A stretch of 64,000 bases of DNA, taken from assembly GCF_918797505.1 (NCBI RefSeq), contig NC_092796.1, positions 28,096,098 through 28,160,097 of the forward strand, in the 5' to 3' direction. Below the pieces are notes generated by a model that saw only the letters and a program-made list of their open reading frames with translations, did no database searches and was not told where the DNA came from. This document shows positions 37,560-48,766 of this stretch, piece after piece (the stretch's first letter is position 1; every line of letters starts with the position of its first letter). Both the position numbers and the translations under genes were made by a program. Origin of the DNA: Bemisia tabaci (Eukaryota; Arthropoda; Insecta; Hemiptera; Aleyrodidae).

Positions 37560-38226
37560 AGCTTGCAGCGGCAACACGCCGCGCCGCGCACCGCAGCGTG
37601 CTATAAAGTTGCCCATAATTTAGAGGTCAGGGTGTTAAAATGCAGGCAATTTGACATCAAATTCAAAATTAGCGACCCCCCCAAAAAAATCAGTTTCGAG
37701 ACTTTCGTGATCTTTCAGTCATTATCCGACTTATTTCTTCCTATTCTTGAGTTTTGGCGTTCTTCGTCAGCACAGCAGAATAGCGGTCGGTTGGAATGGA
37801 TGGTCGCATGGTGGAAAAGTTCCTGTGCCTGCGCACATTTCTTCCCTGAATGAGGAGGTGAGCCCTGATTCAGCCTGGGTTGAGCGAGAACGGTGCGGCA
37901 AGTGGGACATATGGGCGGGAGCGGCGACCAACAAGTAGTTGTGGTTGTACGCGCCACCTTGAAACGGGAGCTTTTGCTGGCCTTGGGTTCAGATCAATTT
38001 TTGTGCAGTGCTGCGCTCTGGAAAAGTCTCGCGAAGGCGCTGGCGCTTACCCTTCACCCCCCACACCCCACCCCACCGCCGTTCACGTACCGACGCGCGT
38101 TCCTTCGCCCTCCGTGCATCCCCGTCCAACCCCTGTCGCCCTGTGGGCCGCTGCCTCTTTCCCATAGGATATTCAGTGGTAGGTTAAAATTTCTAAAACA
38201 GCAGTCTGTGACAATGATGATGTCAA
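37560..38226. other. GC-rich non-coding stretch
   Basis: The sequence is GC- and CpG-rich compared with most of the window, especially at 37840-38160, with C-rich runs near 38050-38080. Open frames of 80-113 codons occur in several frames at once, as expected from high GC. None looks protein-coding. A GTGAGC donor-like site at 37859 is weak evidence for a transcript. Confidence 0.4.
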
Positions 38227-38523
38227 AAACATAGGAGAAAAAACTGGAAACAAGGCTAAAAATTACACAAACAAATCCGAGACGTCTCGGCCCAAAACTG
38301 AGCCATTTTCAGTCGGAAGAATAAAAATAAAATTTAAAAAAATTCCAAATAGACACCTGCAAACTACACGATGGTCAAGAAAAATGCATGCAGGTCTCTA
38401 TTTGGAATTTTTATATTTTATCTTTATTCTTCCGACTGAAAATGGCTCAGTTTTGGGCCGAGACGTATGGGATTTTTGTGTGTAATTTTTAGTCTTGATT
38501 CCCGTTTTTTCTCCTATGTTGTT
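38227..38523. mobile_element. ~295-bp foldback MITE
   Basis: Long, near-perfect inverted arms (ACATAGGAGAAAAAAC at the left, its complement at the right, then GAGACGT..CGGCCCAAAACTGAGCC) extend about 120 bp each around a short loop with CACGATGG. It encodes nothing. Arm similarity of about 90 per cent suggests a fairly young insertion or gene conversion between arms. Confidence 0.75.
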
Positions 38524-38559
38524 TGATATTCAGTAATAGGGTATATTCTTTTTTTGCTC

Positions 38560-38712
38560 AATATAATGAGATGGTTGAGGAAAAGAGAAAGAATGGAAAT
38601 AAAGAGGGAGAGAATGAGAAACGTGAGAGGAAAAGATGGAGAGGGGGAGGGAGAGGAAGGGAGCAAATACGGAAACAAAAGGAGAAAATGAGAACAAAAC
38701 GTGGAGGAATCC
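38560..38712 (+). repeat. Purine-rich tract
   Basis: About 150 bp of almost pure A and G on the plus strand (repeated GAGAAAG and GGGAGA units). The open frames across it on both strands are products of composition, not genes. Confidence 0.7.
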
Positions 38713-39617
38713 AAAGAAATGATTGTAAATGTCCAATGTAAATTCATGTTTAGTTAAAAGACGAACAATTTCTAAACACGTAAAAAGGGCCTCTGAAAAT
38801 AAAACTGGTCAAATTAGTAGCGATAGATCAGTTGCTAGTTGTCCACAATTTACCGCGAGGCAAGCATCTCTAACGACAAATCCTTAAATAGGCAACATTT
38901 GAAGCGCAGGGGACTTTATTTCGGCCTATCTCAGAAATGTAAGGCGAAATGTGGCGGAGGATGTTCTGCAACCTCTGAGCCTTCATTGTCTCGTGCATAT
39001 TCTTTTTCAAAGCTGTCAGGCAGAAAAGTCCGCGAGACGTAAGGAAGTGGAAACTTTCGAGCTGGGAATCATCATGTTAATCTGTCTTTTAGACGTGCGA
39101 AAGTCTTTGATGTAAGACGGGAGGGTTTGATAGTGAAATTACGAAACCTCCGTGCGGCGTTTGTGACATTTCACTTTGACCGTGAGGTGGATGAAAAGTT
39201 TCAAAATATTTCATGAAATTTTACCCGTGAAACTTGACGCGATAAATTTCATGAAATATTCCAGCCATGTATGTTAGACTTTAAAAACGGACGATTGAGC
39301 TTCTCTGGCAATTTTTAGTAGATTTTTTGCGCCGAAAAATCGATTAAATCGGATGGAATCTTCGAGGTCGATTAAAAGCGGAATTGATTTTTCAAAGTCT
39401 ATTAATATCGGAATCGATTTTTCGAGCCGAAATCGAATTACTAGGGAGAAAAATCAAAATTTCCTATAATGTCAATGTGCCACGTAGGGCTTAGGTTCTT
39501 AGAAACCCGAGTTTCATTTCAAGCTCAGTTTCAATGGTAGTAATGTTTTCGGCGCCAAACTTGGATTTTTAAGTGTTATAAAAACGATTTCGAAAAAAAT
39601 CTTTTATTTTATTTGAA

Positions 39618-39963
39618 ATCTATTTTTTCCATCCGGTTTTCAAATCGAATCGATTTTTTCCATCCGATTTTATAATCGAATCGAGTTTTCCCATCCGATT
39701 TTAAAATCGAATCGATTTTTTCCATCCGATTTTATAATCGAATCGAGTTTTCCCATCCGATTTTAAAATCGAATCAATTTTTTCCACCGATTTTAAAATC
39801 GAATCGATTTGCCATCCGATGTTAAAATCGAATCGATTTTTCCATCCGATTTTAAAATCGAATCGATTTTTTCCATCCGATTTTAAAATCGAATCGATTT
39901 TTTTCATCCGATTTTAAAATCGAATCGATTTTTTTCATCCGATTTTAAAATCGAATCGATGTT
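39618..39963. repeat. 31-bp minisatellite of nested palindromes
   Basis: Eleven units of about 28-31 bp, consensus CCATCCGATTTTAAAATCGA followed by ATCGATTTTTT, run head to tail. Each unit is largely a palindrome around TTTTAAAA, with ATCGAATCGAT at the joints. Units differ by a few bases. The upstream 39320-39600 contains scattered, more degenerate versions. An apparent minus-strand frame with repeating FDFKIGWK is produced by the repeat. Confidence 0.85.
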
Positions 39964-39999
39964 TCACCGAAAATCGAATGGGGCTCTCGAAATGAATAT

Positions 40000-40479
40000 A
40001 TTGGAAAAACGGGGATCCCTACTTTTGTTAACGGCGTGGGACGCGGCGGGCGCTCACTGTGCGTCGGAGTATTGCGTCACGATATTTTCGTCGACACTAT
40101 GACGGGAGCCGGGGATTGGACGGGGACGAACTCGTGAACCTGTCGCTCGGGCCCGGGAATGTTTACACGCCCGTTGGTCCGTAGTTGCGGTTAGAGTTCG
40201 CGCGTCTCAATTCACCACCGTCGCGCGCGCCGCGTCGCTCCATTTTGACTTCCCATTCAATTAATTACGCCACCATCGTCATCGCCACCCCTCATTTTCC
40301 CAGCCCGAGGGAGCTGCTCCCTTTTCCTTTTTCCCTTTTCCCTCCGCGCCACTCCTCACTCACCCTGTGCATTTTTTGCGGGTCCGCCGTTCGCACTTGT
40401 TGAAACGCGCCCGAGTTGTGTTCGCGAGTTGTTGAGTTGTGAATTGTGTTTGGTTCATTGGATTAAGTGCCTCCCATCG
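40000..40479 (+). promoter_or_regulatory. CpG-rich promoter and likely non-coding first exon of a plus-strand gene
   Basis: The sequence jumps from AT-rich to strongly GC- and CpG-rich (GTCGCGCGCGCCGCGTCGCT near 40221) and ends in a good splice donor, CCATCG|GTGAGT, at 40479/40480. The last ~100 bp (GAGTTGTG..GCGAGTTG) have no ATG-started frame of interest. I read this as the promoter plus 5' leader exon of a gene whose next exon is beyond the window, which would make 40480-64000 largely intron. A long non-coding RNA is the alternative. Confidence 0.45.
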
Positions 40480-40633
40480 GTGAGTTATTTTTTCCTATTT
40501 TGCTTTCGGCTGTGCTCTCGAGGCCCGAGGGGTTTTTCCAACTGTCCGCTCCTTCAGTTTTACGCTTATGCAATTTGCATCGTGGAAACTTCGAAACTCT
40601 TGCAGCTCCTCTTCTGCTCTCAGTAGTATCTTA

Positions 40634-40862
40634 CACTGGAAAAAAGAAAACACATTGGATCTAGAGTCCAGACTCTTGAAAACATTGACAAGAAAAAATA
40701 CTCTTGATTCAATCAGATTTAGGCTTAAATCAAAAGGAAATCCGCTCAAATTAAGAAACTTGGTTCTTAATTTCATCAAAAATCCGATTGAATCAAGAGT
40801 ATTTTTCTTGTCGATGTTTTTAAGAGTCTGGACCCTAGATCCAATGTGTTTTTATTTCCAGT
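40634..40862. mobile_element. 229-bp foldback MITE with CACTGGAAA ends
   Basis: Inverted arms of about 95 bp start CACTGGAAAAAAGAAAAC and finish TTTTATTTCCAGT; inside are CACATTGGATCTAGAGTCC and ACTCTTGATTCAATC. The element lies shortly after the CpG-rich exon. It has no coding capacity. Ends beginning CACTG would fit a Chapaev/CACTA-like origin, but this is a guess. Confidence 0.7.
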
Positions 40863-41035
40863 ATGTAGTTTCACCGAGGGTTACTAATTTCTTATCAAGT
40901 GGTTCATTCAGTAGGTCACTCGTTAAAATCCTGCTGACTATGCAAGATAGGAACCGCCAAATGATGAATTCAGAAGAATAAGAAAATTGCGAAAAATGAC
41001 TCTTTTTTAAAATACTTTCCACATTTTTTTGTGTA

Positions 41036-41300
41036 GTGAGGGGCTTGGAGGTCAAGGCGCCTAGCTAGTGCAATTTTTGAAAAAAATGAGAAATTAATGA
41101 TTTCAGGTAAACCTATAGTCTTAATGTACATTCTGTGAAAAATTCGCCTCCAACTTCCAATTTTGAAGCATCAAAAAATCAGTTTGAACTTTCTTTGCGC
41201 CTTAAGGATCCATTTGATTTCAAACCTTCAAACACGCGTTTCTCGGAATAGCAAAAACTGCACTTAAGCGGCTTGTCCTCCAAATCCCTCGAATAGAGTT
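41036..41300. mobile_element. Complete copy of the GAGGGGCTTGGAGG foldback MITE
   Basis: The left end GAGGGGCTTGGAGGTCAAGG pairs with the right end GGCTTGTCCTCCAAATCCCTC, and the next parts of the arms (CAATTTTTGA / GCAAAAACTG) also pair. The element is about 265 bp and non-coding. It is the intact reference for the fragments at 21488, 49078, 49553 and the interrupted copy at 51593-52780. Confidence 0.75.
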
Positions 41301-42129
41301 TAGCCGAAAACCAAGTACCTAGCAGAGGTATAAATAAATCAAAAGTTCGATTCTGGCTGTCATTAAGAAGAATGCACTTTTTAAAAACGGCTGTAAAAAA
41401 GTAGAAGGTATTCAAAGCCAATGAATCCAATTCACGATTTAAACGTGTATTTATCTCCTGTTGCCTCTCTGTCTCATTGTTTCCTAATTGTGTTCTTCAC
41501 TAAGTTTTTGTAGTGAGGATTAAAAGAGGGTCGAGAAATTGTCGTTTTACCTCTAAGTTTGAGATTTTCTCTCCTTCATTTCGGACAATTTTGGTCAGTT
41601 ACAGTGTAAAAATTTCTTGGTTATCTGATTGAGCCCTTCTCGAGAAGGTACGTCTTGTTTCTTCACTCAGAGAACATGTCTTATTCGATACAAGATTGAG
41701 AGCGACCCCCCGACTCCCACGCGGTGAAAATTTAGTTTACGAATAAAAAAAAAAACGCAGAAAATGAATATTCAGACATGAAAAACAGCTCGTGCATTTC
41801 GTCCTTTGAGAGACGGCAAATGAAGATAAACAGTCCACCAAGGCTTTCCGAAAGTAATTGAGACAGTAATTATGGGTTACGATGTGTACCTGCACTATAT
41901 CGTTTGCTTTGATCCTCATTTTAAATTCCTGAATATAAGTACTTATTTGCGTCTCTCAACTAGCCCGAATCGCTTTTCCTTTCTCCTAAAAAAAAGTTGA
42001 TGATCTTTGGATATTTTCCTAAGCTCACTCCTAAATCTCAACTTAGATTGAGTTTAAAAACAGATTGAATTGCGTTTGAAATGTAATCAACCAGGCGTTT
42101 TTGGCGTTGACGCAAAATATCTGTCATTA

Positions 42130-42440
42130 TTTTTGTCATGGTGCTTAAAAAGCTGATTTCACAGTATTTTTTATAATTTTTTTCTGATATGGAAAATAGT
42201 ATAAAAATATTTTTAAAATGAGAAAATGAACCACCTATGTAGTGACGTCATCTGGCGGCATTTCCCATTTAAACACATGTATTTTAGCAGATTAGATCAT
42301 TTTGTCATATTATTTCCAATAATTGTTCAATTCATGAACAGAGGGTATCCTCGTGCTCAGTTCACTCAGTAGTTTCCACTTAAACACAACATTCATCAAA
42401 TTTGAGAAATCTGCAAATTCTCTATTCCCTCATAATTTGA
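42130..42440 (-). repeat. Second copy of the ~300-bp repeat seen after the mucin-like gene
   Basis: The reverse complement aligns end to end with 7558-7865, including the AT-rich tail near 42130-42220 and the GCCGCCAGATGACGTCAC segment near 42245-42262. Identity looks like 75-80 per cent by eye. There is no ORF. Confidence 0.7.
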
Positions 42441-42917
42441 TGGTTAAAGTAAAAAAACGCGTGTCTCTAATTACGACGTGGCAATTCTTTGCGATTTTTT
42501 TTTCAAACAAAACTAACCAGTAGTTTCTTTACTAATTTGCTGAGAATCGTCTTTACATATTAATAAAAATTCAAAAACAATTTTAAGGCGAAATAATGTT
42601 TAGTTTTAATGGACGTATATATTGCTAGAGTTCTTGGGGAAAGGGGTTAAGGCCCGTTTGCTCTTTCAGGGGGGGTCTAGTGCAGGTATTGAGCGACTAT
42701 GTGCGATCGCAAATACAAATTGGGGACGGCCAACAGCCTTCAGCGGGGGGGGGGGGGGGGGGGGGGATGCCCTCTAGGACTATTCTAGCCACATCCATGT
42801 TAGCTTCCTTTCCAAAAAAATTCGAACATACTTATTCATATATTTTTGAACGCGAAGAAGGAAGTAGGTTTTTTTCGACCAATGCTATACCCATCGATTC
42901 GTTGTACAGAACACCGC

Positions 42918-43081
42918 CAGTGGCGAGGCGTACTTTGCGATACATCGATAGTTATGCCATTTAAACCTATGATAGAGGATCGATAAACAGTATTCGCAGC
43001 GAACACCTTAATAATCGATTCTTTACCATAGGTTTAAATGGCATAACAATCGATATATCGCAATTCACCCCCACGCCACTG
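42918..43081. mobile_element. hAT-like MITE, CAGTGGCG family (copy 1)
   Basis: A 164-bp foldback with CAGTGGCG..CGCCACTG ends and the family core TTTAAACCTATG..ATCGATTCTTTACC. The flanking 8-mers are AACACCGC and CTCACCGC (6 of 8 identical), fitting an old 8-bp target duplication. Confidence 0.75.
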
Positions 43082-43782
43082 CTCACCGCGATGCCGTCGT
43101 GATTCTCCTGAGGAAGGTTGGGAATGTGGGGAGGGGGGGGGGGGGGGGTTGAATAAAACAGACCTACCTGTGATAGGAAATAATCGATAGTTTAGTAAAG
43201 GGAGTTAAACATTGTTGTCTCGCTCAACTGTCCCTTTCGGGCAGGTTGCATATTTTATGATGCCACCTGCAGCCTACAGTTAGCTGTGATCGAACTCTTC
43301 GTAGCCGCAGCAACAGCAAAACTCAAAAGCATGGACTATATGAACCTGACTCATGGCTTTCTCTTCATGAAATGTTCTCTGAATTAATAAGTGAACATTT
43401 TTTTTTTTAAGCTGAGAATGCGATTTAAAGTCGTATTCTCTTGGTGCTAAAATATTCTCGATTTCTTTAATATTTTTGGACGGCCAATGCCCGGGAGTAG
43501 AAAGGAATCAAGTGTAATTATTTATGGTTAATTGCTTTTTTACGATGAATCGGCTCGATAAAGATGTTGAACGCGACCCGTTTAATCAACTTTTTCGGGT
43601 GATTTAGGAGGTGACAAATGATCTCGAAGAACAGGAACACAGTGTGGGAGTGCATAGAGTTGAAATTTGTAACATCTGTAGCCATGGGCAAAACATATTC
43701 CCCATAAAAAAAAATCCAGGACTATTGATGAAAATGAAATGATGGAATGGACCGGGATAACATAAGCTCACAAAAAATCAAG

Positions 43783-43946
43783 CAGTGGCGTGGCGTGCTT
43801 TGCGATATATCGATTGACCTGCCGTCTTAACCTATAGAAAAGGATTGATAAGCTGAGTGTTTGTAACGAGCAGCTCAATAATCGATTCTTTACCATAGCT
43901 TCAAATAGGGAAATATCGATAATCGAACATCCACGCCTAGCCAGAG
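43783..43946. mobile_element. hAT-like MITE, CAGTGGCG family (copy 2)
   Basis: It starts CAGTGGCGTGGCGTGC. The right terminus has decayed to CCTAGCCAGAG, but the flanking 8-mers AAATCAAG and GAATCAAG match at 7 of 8, which fixes the borders. Confidence 0.8.
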
Positions 43947-44419
43947 GAATCAAGTTGGAACCGGGAAAAATGAGGTTTGACATTTTATTCCTCCATAAGA
44001 TTCAGTGTTAAAGACAAAATTTAACAAATATTCTCACGTTCAAAATATTTTTTTTTCTCGTTTTTGAATGTTTGACAAGAGCAATTTTATGACTAACTGA
44101 ATTCAAAACTGCTTTCAACTTTCTTTCTAAACAGCAACACAGTGCAATTTTATTAGACTTAATCCGAATGGATGGCGAGATCGGAGGAGCAAGAATGAGA
44201 TTAAGCATAATTGAACAATCCCCGCTAGCTCCTGTAGCTCTAAGCGTGCTGAAAGAAATTATTCATTAAATTCACTTTTATTTTGTGAGGTTTCACTCTT
44301 TTGCACCTTTCGTCGCTCCCCCGATGGAAGCACACACTTCAATTTTGGCATGAGCCACAGAAAGCACTAAGTTATAGAGGTATCAAGGCTCATCTCGCAA
44401 TTTAGTTACGCCCCTGCCC

Positions 44420-44583
44420 CATTGGCAGATCCAGCAATTTGGCAACACCGGATTTCCTCCATTTAAACCTATGGAAATGTATCGATTCTTAGAGGGGCCA
44501 AGTGCTTCAACGAGAATCGATTATTTAGCGTGGGTTTAAATGGAGGAATTCAGTGTTGCCACATTGCTAGATCCGCCTCTGCC
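44420..44583. mobile_element. Foldback with the same core as the CAGTGGCG family but different ends
   Basis: The core TTTAAACCTATGG..ATCGATT and its complement is shared with the CAGTGGCG elements. The outer arms are GGCAGATCCAGCAATTTGGC and its complement instead. Immediately upstream, TTAGTTACGCCCCTG (44402-44416) looks like the right end of the separate hAT-type family at 58708-58878. Confidence 0.6.
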
Positions 44584-44662
44584 CTACCCTAGAGGAGTGA
44601 CGATTTAACAGGTGTGATAAGAGGTGGGAAATTGAAACCATGCAAGAGCACAGCAGCGGGGC

Positions 44663-44930
44663 GATTATTGAAACTGATAGACAAAGCTATAGACAAAGAT
44701 GACATAGGGGGTATAAAGCAATTCTATAGGTTGAAATGGGTGGTTCTCATCGACTAAGGGGGAAAATGATAGACTAACTGTCGGGTTTCTCGTGGGTTGC
44801 CGTTACTTAGTCGATTACCTACCTCCTTTGTCCATTGCAACAACCCGTTTCCACCAATAGGATCCCTCCAAATCCCTTTTGTCGTCTTTGTCTATCGCTT
44901 TATCTATCAGTTTCAATAATCGGTCCGCAG
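44663..44930. mobile_element. ~268-bp MITE with TTATTGAAACTGATAGACAA ends
   Basis: Terminal inverted repeats of about 45 bp (ATTATTGAAACTGATAGACA at the left; its complement TGTCTATC..TATCAGTTTCAATAAT at the right) enclose a non-palindromic, non-coding interior. CAATAATCGGTCC at its right end recurs near 22340, hinting at another copy's end there. Confidence 0.65.
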
Positions 44931-46087
44931 AATCGGATGTGTATGTATTTGTGACGTCGAAGTCACGGCTAATTTTTGCTTTTTTTTCTGACGTTACGAT
45001 CCGATGTCGATCGAAATGAGCGTACTTAAATCACGTATGCAAACAGGAGGTAGCTGTTCATTCAAACAAACAATTTACTTATTCAAGTTTTTGTGGAGAT
45101 GTTCAAGGACGGCCGTGCTCGTTTTTGGAGAGCAGAGACAAAACCTTGCACCTCATTGGTGCTATTGCAAAATTACGTCAACCGTTTTGCCACGTTGCGG
45201 CGCTCTTGTTTCACTGTACTTTCTTTTGAGGAAAAAAAATAAAAATGAGAAAAAATAAAACCAATACAATTTCCCGAAACATCCGTTTCGTTTTGTTTGT
45301 CTCACAAAAATTGGCTACAAGGAGAATGAGTAATGAGCGTTTAGTGAATCGATATGTGTCATAATATTCCGGTGGCTTTTTTTCTGTTCATTTACCGAGC
45401 ACTCAGAACAAGGAAGAAAGGTTCGAAGCAAGAAATGAACACTGCACCACAACTATAATGATGGGAAACGCTTTGATGCAACAATTCATGCTCTATGGAC
45501 GTCCGTGTTGCATATGTAAAAAATTGAAGGCGTTTTCGATTAGAAATGCTCACATGACAACACGACTGCGCACGCGATCAAAGGCAAAACGACGCATGTA
45601 CATCCGGATGTTGCCAAATTGTTCCTGATGAAATATTCATTTTTGAGGACCGATATTAATATTTTTGTTTGAAATATGTAGATATTTAAAATTTAAGTGC
45701 GCATTAAATTCTCTGAAGAATTTGAAGGATAATGCTCATAATTGGATAGAGTTAAGCAAAATAGTCGCATCTACATTCCATTGTTTCAAAATCTCATTTC
45801 CTACATCCTATTAATTTTTTGCGAGGAAACCAACCAACATTTTCGCTTAACATTTTGCATTTTTTCATATGGGTAAGAAATATTGAGACAATATTCGAGT
45901 AGGAATGCCGGTTGGTTTCTTTCCAAAAAAATGAAATAGGAGATGAGATTTTGAGACACAGCAATAGTGTAGATTGTAGATATGACTGTTTTGTTCTGTG
46001 AAGATTTTTTTTTTCCAAATTTCTCGGGCAGTTTTATGCGCCCTTTAATTTAAAACATCCAAAAGTTTAAAGATAAATATTCATACC

Positions 46088-46172
46088 TCTCCTTAAGAGT
46101 GAATATTTTATCAGAGGTAATTTGTCAACGTCCTAACGCATATACATATCCTTTTTGCCTTAGCACGGAAGT
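46088..46172. mobile_element. Fragment of the ACTGCCGTGCTAAGG foldback family
   Basis: This diverged stretch (GTGAATATTTTATC..TTTTTGCCTTAGCACGG) matches the right arm of the element at 48301-48576. The left part cannot be delimited. Confidence 0.4.
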
Positions 46173-46758
46173 TTGTTCGTCATGGCATTCGGAGCAAGAG
46201 TTTTCGGCGATCTGGAACAACCCTCTCGCAGAAGAGTTGTCACGAGCGCATTGCTGGTCCAAAACGCCTTCAATTTTTCACTTATGCCACACGGATATCC
46301 ATAGAGCACGAATAGTTGCATCAAGGCGTTACTTATAAATTATCATCGTCGCGGTGACTTCTCTATGTAGAGCAAAATACCGTATCTGAGTGCCTCGCTT
46401 GCCATACTTTTCATACCTTCGTGGGTGGGTCGTGCGATATTGATTTTGTGGGATTTTCAAATTAAATATATTCCCTCGCCCTCGGTTTTAAACTTTTAAC
46501 CGACCGAGGATTATGTGTGATTACTTAAGCTTAATTCTATACCCTAAATAATTTTTTTAAATATATAACTAAATCTCGTTTATTTAATTCAGACCATTTG
46601 ATTTCTAAAACTGGAGGAAATCAATTTAGGAAATGGTGCATGGATTTCGGAAAATCTCAAATGTAAATACGTGAAATTTGGCATAGGTAAAAGGAGTTGC
46701 TATTAGCCGGAGGGAAAACGAGGAAATGGTGTTTTAGTATTTGCAACAACTGGTGGGA

Positions 46759-46921
46759 CAGTGGCGTGGCGTGCTTTGCGATATATCGATTGATCTGCCA
46801 TTTAAACCTATGCGAAAGGATCGATAAACAGGGTCTTCGCAGCGAACACCTTAATAATCGATTCTTTACCATAGCTTCAAATGGGGAAATATCGATAATC
46901 GATCATTCACGCTCGCCACTG
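46759..46921. mobile_element. hAT-like MITE, CAGTGGCG family (copy 3, perfect 8-bp target duplication)
   Basis: A 163-bp foldback from CAGTGGCGTGGCGTGC to GCTCGCCACTG. It is flanked on both sides by the identical octamer TGGTGGGA (46751-46758 and 46922-46929). An 8-bp duplication with CAG..CTG ends is the hallmark of hAT transposition. This is the best-preserved copy for defining the family. Confidence 0.9.
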
Positions 46922-47383
46922 TGGTGGGAGAGGAAGTTTTACAACTCATAATCCTCTTGAAGAGCCCCTACACTTTCTGCCCTCGTGGAGTTGTTGCGCA
47001 CACTTCAATACCGAAGCCCCAATAATCCAGACGCGATAAATACAAAGTAACTCATTAACAACTAAGTCACTTATAGTGTTGACAAACAATCGATAACTGA
47101 GGGTGTCCCTCGGAGAGACGGGATTCTAGACGTACCGTCAAAACTTCAAAGGATTGAGGGGTCCGATTCTTTGTGTTGATTTTAAAAACGCTAGAAGGAG
47201 GTCATTAATGGCTGAAATCGAGCATGTTTTTCGCCATTGCAACGTTTAAAAATTTCGGAATATATTTATTTATTTCTTTTCAAAATAAAAATAACCAAGA
47301 TATATCCATGGAATTCGTTGTAACTATTTTTGAATAAAGGAAGAAAATTGCAAAGAAAACTGTTGGTGAGTTTCTTTTACGAA

Positions 47384-47552
47384 AAAAAACAAAAAAAAAA
47401 AAAAACAAAAAAAAACAAAAAAAAAACAAAAAAACAAAAAAAAAAAAACAAAAAAAAAGAAAATAAACAAAAGAAAACAAAACAAAAAAACAAAAAAAAC
47501 AAAAAAAGACAAAAAAAAAAAAACAAAAACAAAAAAATAAAAAAAACAAAAA
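47384..47552. repeat. A-rich (AAAAAC)n-like simple sequence
   Basis: About 170 bp of A-runs separated by single C, G or T. Long lysine- or phenylalanine-rich frames on the two strands are artefacts of this composition. Confidence 0.9.
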
Positions 47553-47688
47553 TTAAACACGGCCGGAGATTTACACGTCACAAGCGGAAATTCGCATTTT
47601 GTCGACTTTTAGCCATCTTGGTTCATCATATTTGAACACAGCTTCATTGAAAAGCTAATGACGAATAGCCTTCTGGTTGCTCACAAAT

Positions 47689-47812
47689 GGACGTATTTCT
47701 ATGCCTAACGGAACTATGTGCATTATGACGTGAGCACTGATATGCATATATTCTTATGGGTCTCAGGGCTCATGTCTTAGTGCACATAGTTCCGTTTGAC
47801 AGAAATACGTCC
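47689..47812. mobile_element. ~120-bp MITE, GGACGTATTTCT family (copy 1)
   Basis: A palindrome with ends GGACGTATTTCT and AGAAATACGTCC, and inner arms AACGGAACTATGTGCA. It is flanked by AAAT on both sides (47685-47688 and 47813-47816). There is no coding capacity. The next element, copy 4 of the CAGTGGCG family, begins 17 bp further on. Confidence 0.8.
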
Positions 47813-47829
47813 AAATGATCCATCGTTTC

Positions 47830-47989
47830 CAGTGGCGATTTGCAAGTTGGCAACTTTGTTTTCCCTCCGTTTAAACCCATTAAAAATATCGATTTTAAGT
47901 GAGGCAAGCTGCCCAACGAAGAATCGATTGTTTTACATACATTCAAATGGAGGAAAAACAGAGTTGCCAACTTTCAAGAATCGCCCTTG
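47830..47989. mobile_element. CAGTGGCG-family MITE with alternative sub-terminal arms (copy 4)
   Basis: It keeps CAGTGGCG / CGCCCTTG ends and the TTTAAACCCAT core, but its arms carry GCAAGTTGGCAACTTTG like the element at 44420-44583. The flanking 8-mers ATCGTTTC and GTCGATTC agree at 6 of 8. Confidence 0.7.
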
Positions 47990-48300
47990 GTCGATTCCAA
48001 GACAAAGCAACTTAACCACAATCCCACGTTTCAAACTATCCACTAGCAAATCATATTTTCTCCTGCATAGAGACTATTCAGCATTTACAACCAAAACTAC
48101 ACTGAACTTTTCTCCGATGAATCAAAGATATTAGAAAAATTTTGTATGCAGATATTTCATTGTCGAATTTTCTTAAACAAATTCGGTTGTTTTAGTCAAT
48201 TTCGTAAGCTTAGAATCGAGGTAGGTTCTGTCGACTAGTGAACGACGAATATACGTCATCTCTCAAAGCGAGAGACATCTTTAATAAATTCATTATAGCT

Positions 48301-48576
48301 GTACTGCCGTGCTAAGGAAGAACGCCGTATGAGCCTTCAGGCGTTGCCAAATTTCCCTTGATAAAACACGAATTTCTTAGTCAACATATGAATATTTTTC
48401 TTCCAATTTTTCAAATAATTTTGCTCGCAAATCCATCGAAAAGTCCTGAAAATTCCATGGGAGTTCCATTGAAATTCCTGAATTTCCAAGTTTCCTCGGA
48501 AATGAACATTTTATCGAAGGAAATCTGGCAACTCTCGAATGTTCATACGGCGTTTTTCCTTACCGCGGCAGTGTAG
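48301..48576. mobile_element. Foldback MITE, ACTGCCGTGCTAAGG family (copy 1)
   Basis: Inverted ends ACTGCCGTGCTAAGGAAGAA and TTTTTCCTTACCGCGGCAGT pair, followed by CGCCGTATGA and a GTTGCCA / TGGCAAC pair. The interior is T-rich and non-coding. A second copy is at 57232-57492 and a fragment at 46088-46172. Confidence 0.7.
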
Positions 48577-48621
48577 GAGGCCTCAAAATGAAAGAGAGAT
48601 CGCGAATACAACCCTTATTCG

Positions 48622-48766
48622 AGGCGTAAATGATCGACTATCGATATTTCCCCATTTGAAGCTATGGTAAAGAATCGATTATTAGGTTTGCCCTGTTAAT
48701 CGATCCTTCTCCGTAGGTTTAAAGGGCAGATCAAGCGATATATCGCAAAGCACGCTACACGACTGA
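48622..48766. mobile_element. CAGTGGCG-family MITE (copy 5, inverted, ends worn)
   Basis: Read on the minus strand this gives GTGCTTTGCGATATATCG, TTTAAACCTACGG and the core, in the order of the family. The outermost CAGTGGCG ends are degraded. Confidence 0.65.

Noticed and set aside
37548..38234. Several overlapping frames of 80-113 codons
   Set aside because: High GC content opens several frames at once; none shows domain features or coherent splice sites.
39701..39907. Minus-strand frame with repeating FDFKIGWKNR units
   Set aside because: Direct result of the minisatellite's period being near a multiple of three; there is no start context or flanking exon signals.
39618..39963. Regular ~31-bp repeats that could suggest a CRISPR array
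   Set aside because: There are no unique spacers: units are contiguous, and the genome is eukaryotic. It is a minisatellite.
42680..42964. 94-codon frame containing a Gly run
   Set aside because: The Gly run is a poly-G tract and the C-terminal part is the end of a CAGTGGCG-family MITE.
47280..47635. Overlapping Phe-rich (minus) and Lys-rich (plus) open frames
   Set aside because: Produced by A-rich simple sequence, with no normal coding sequence around it.
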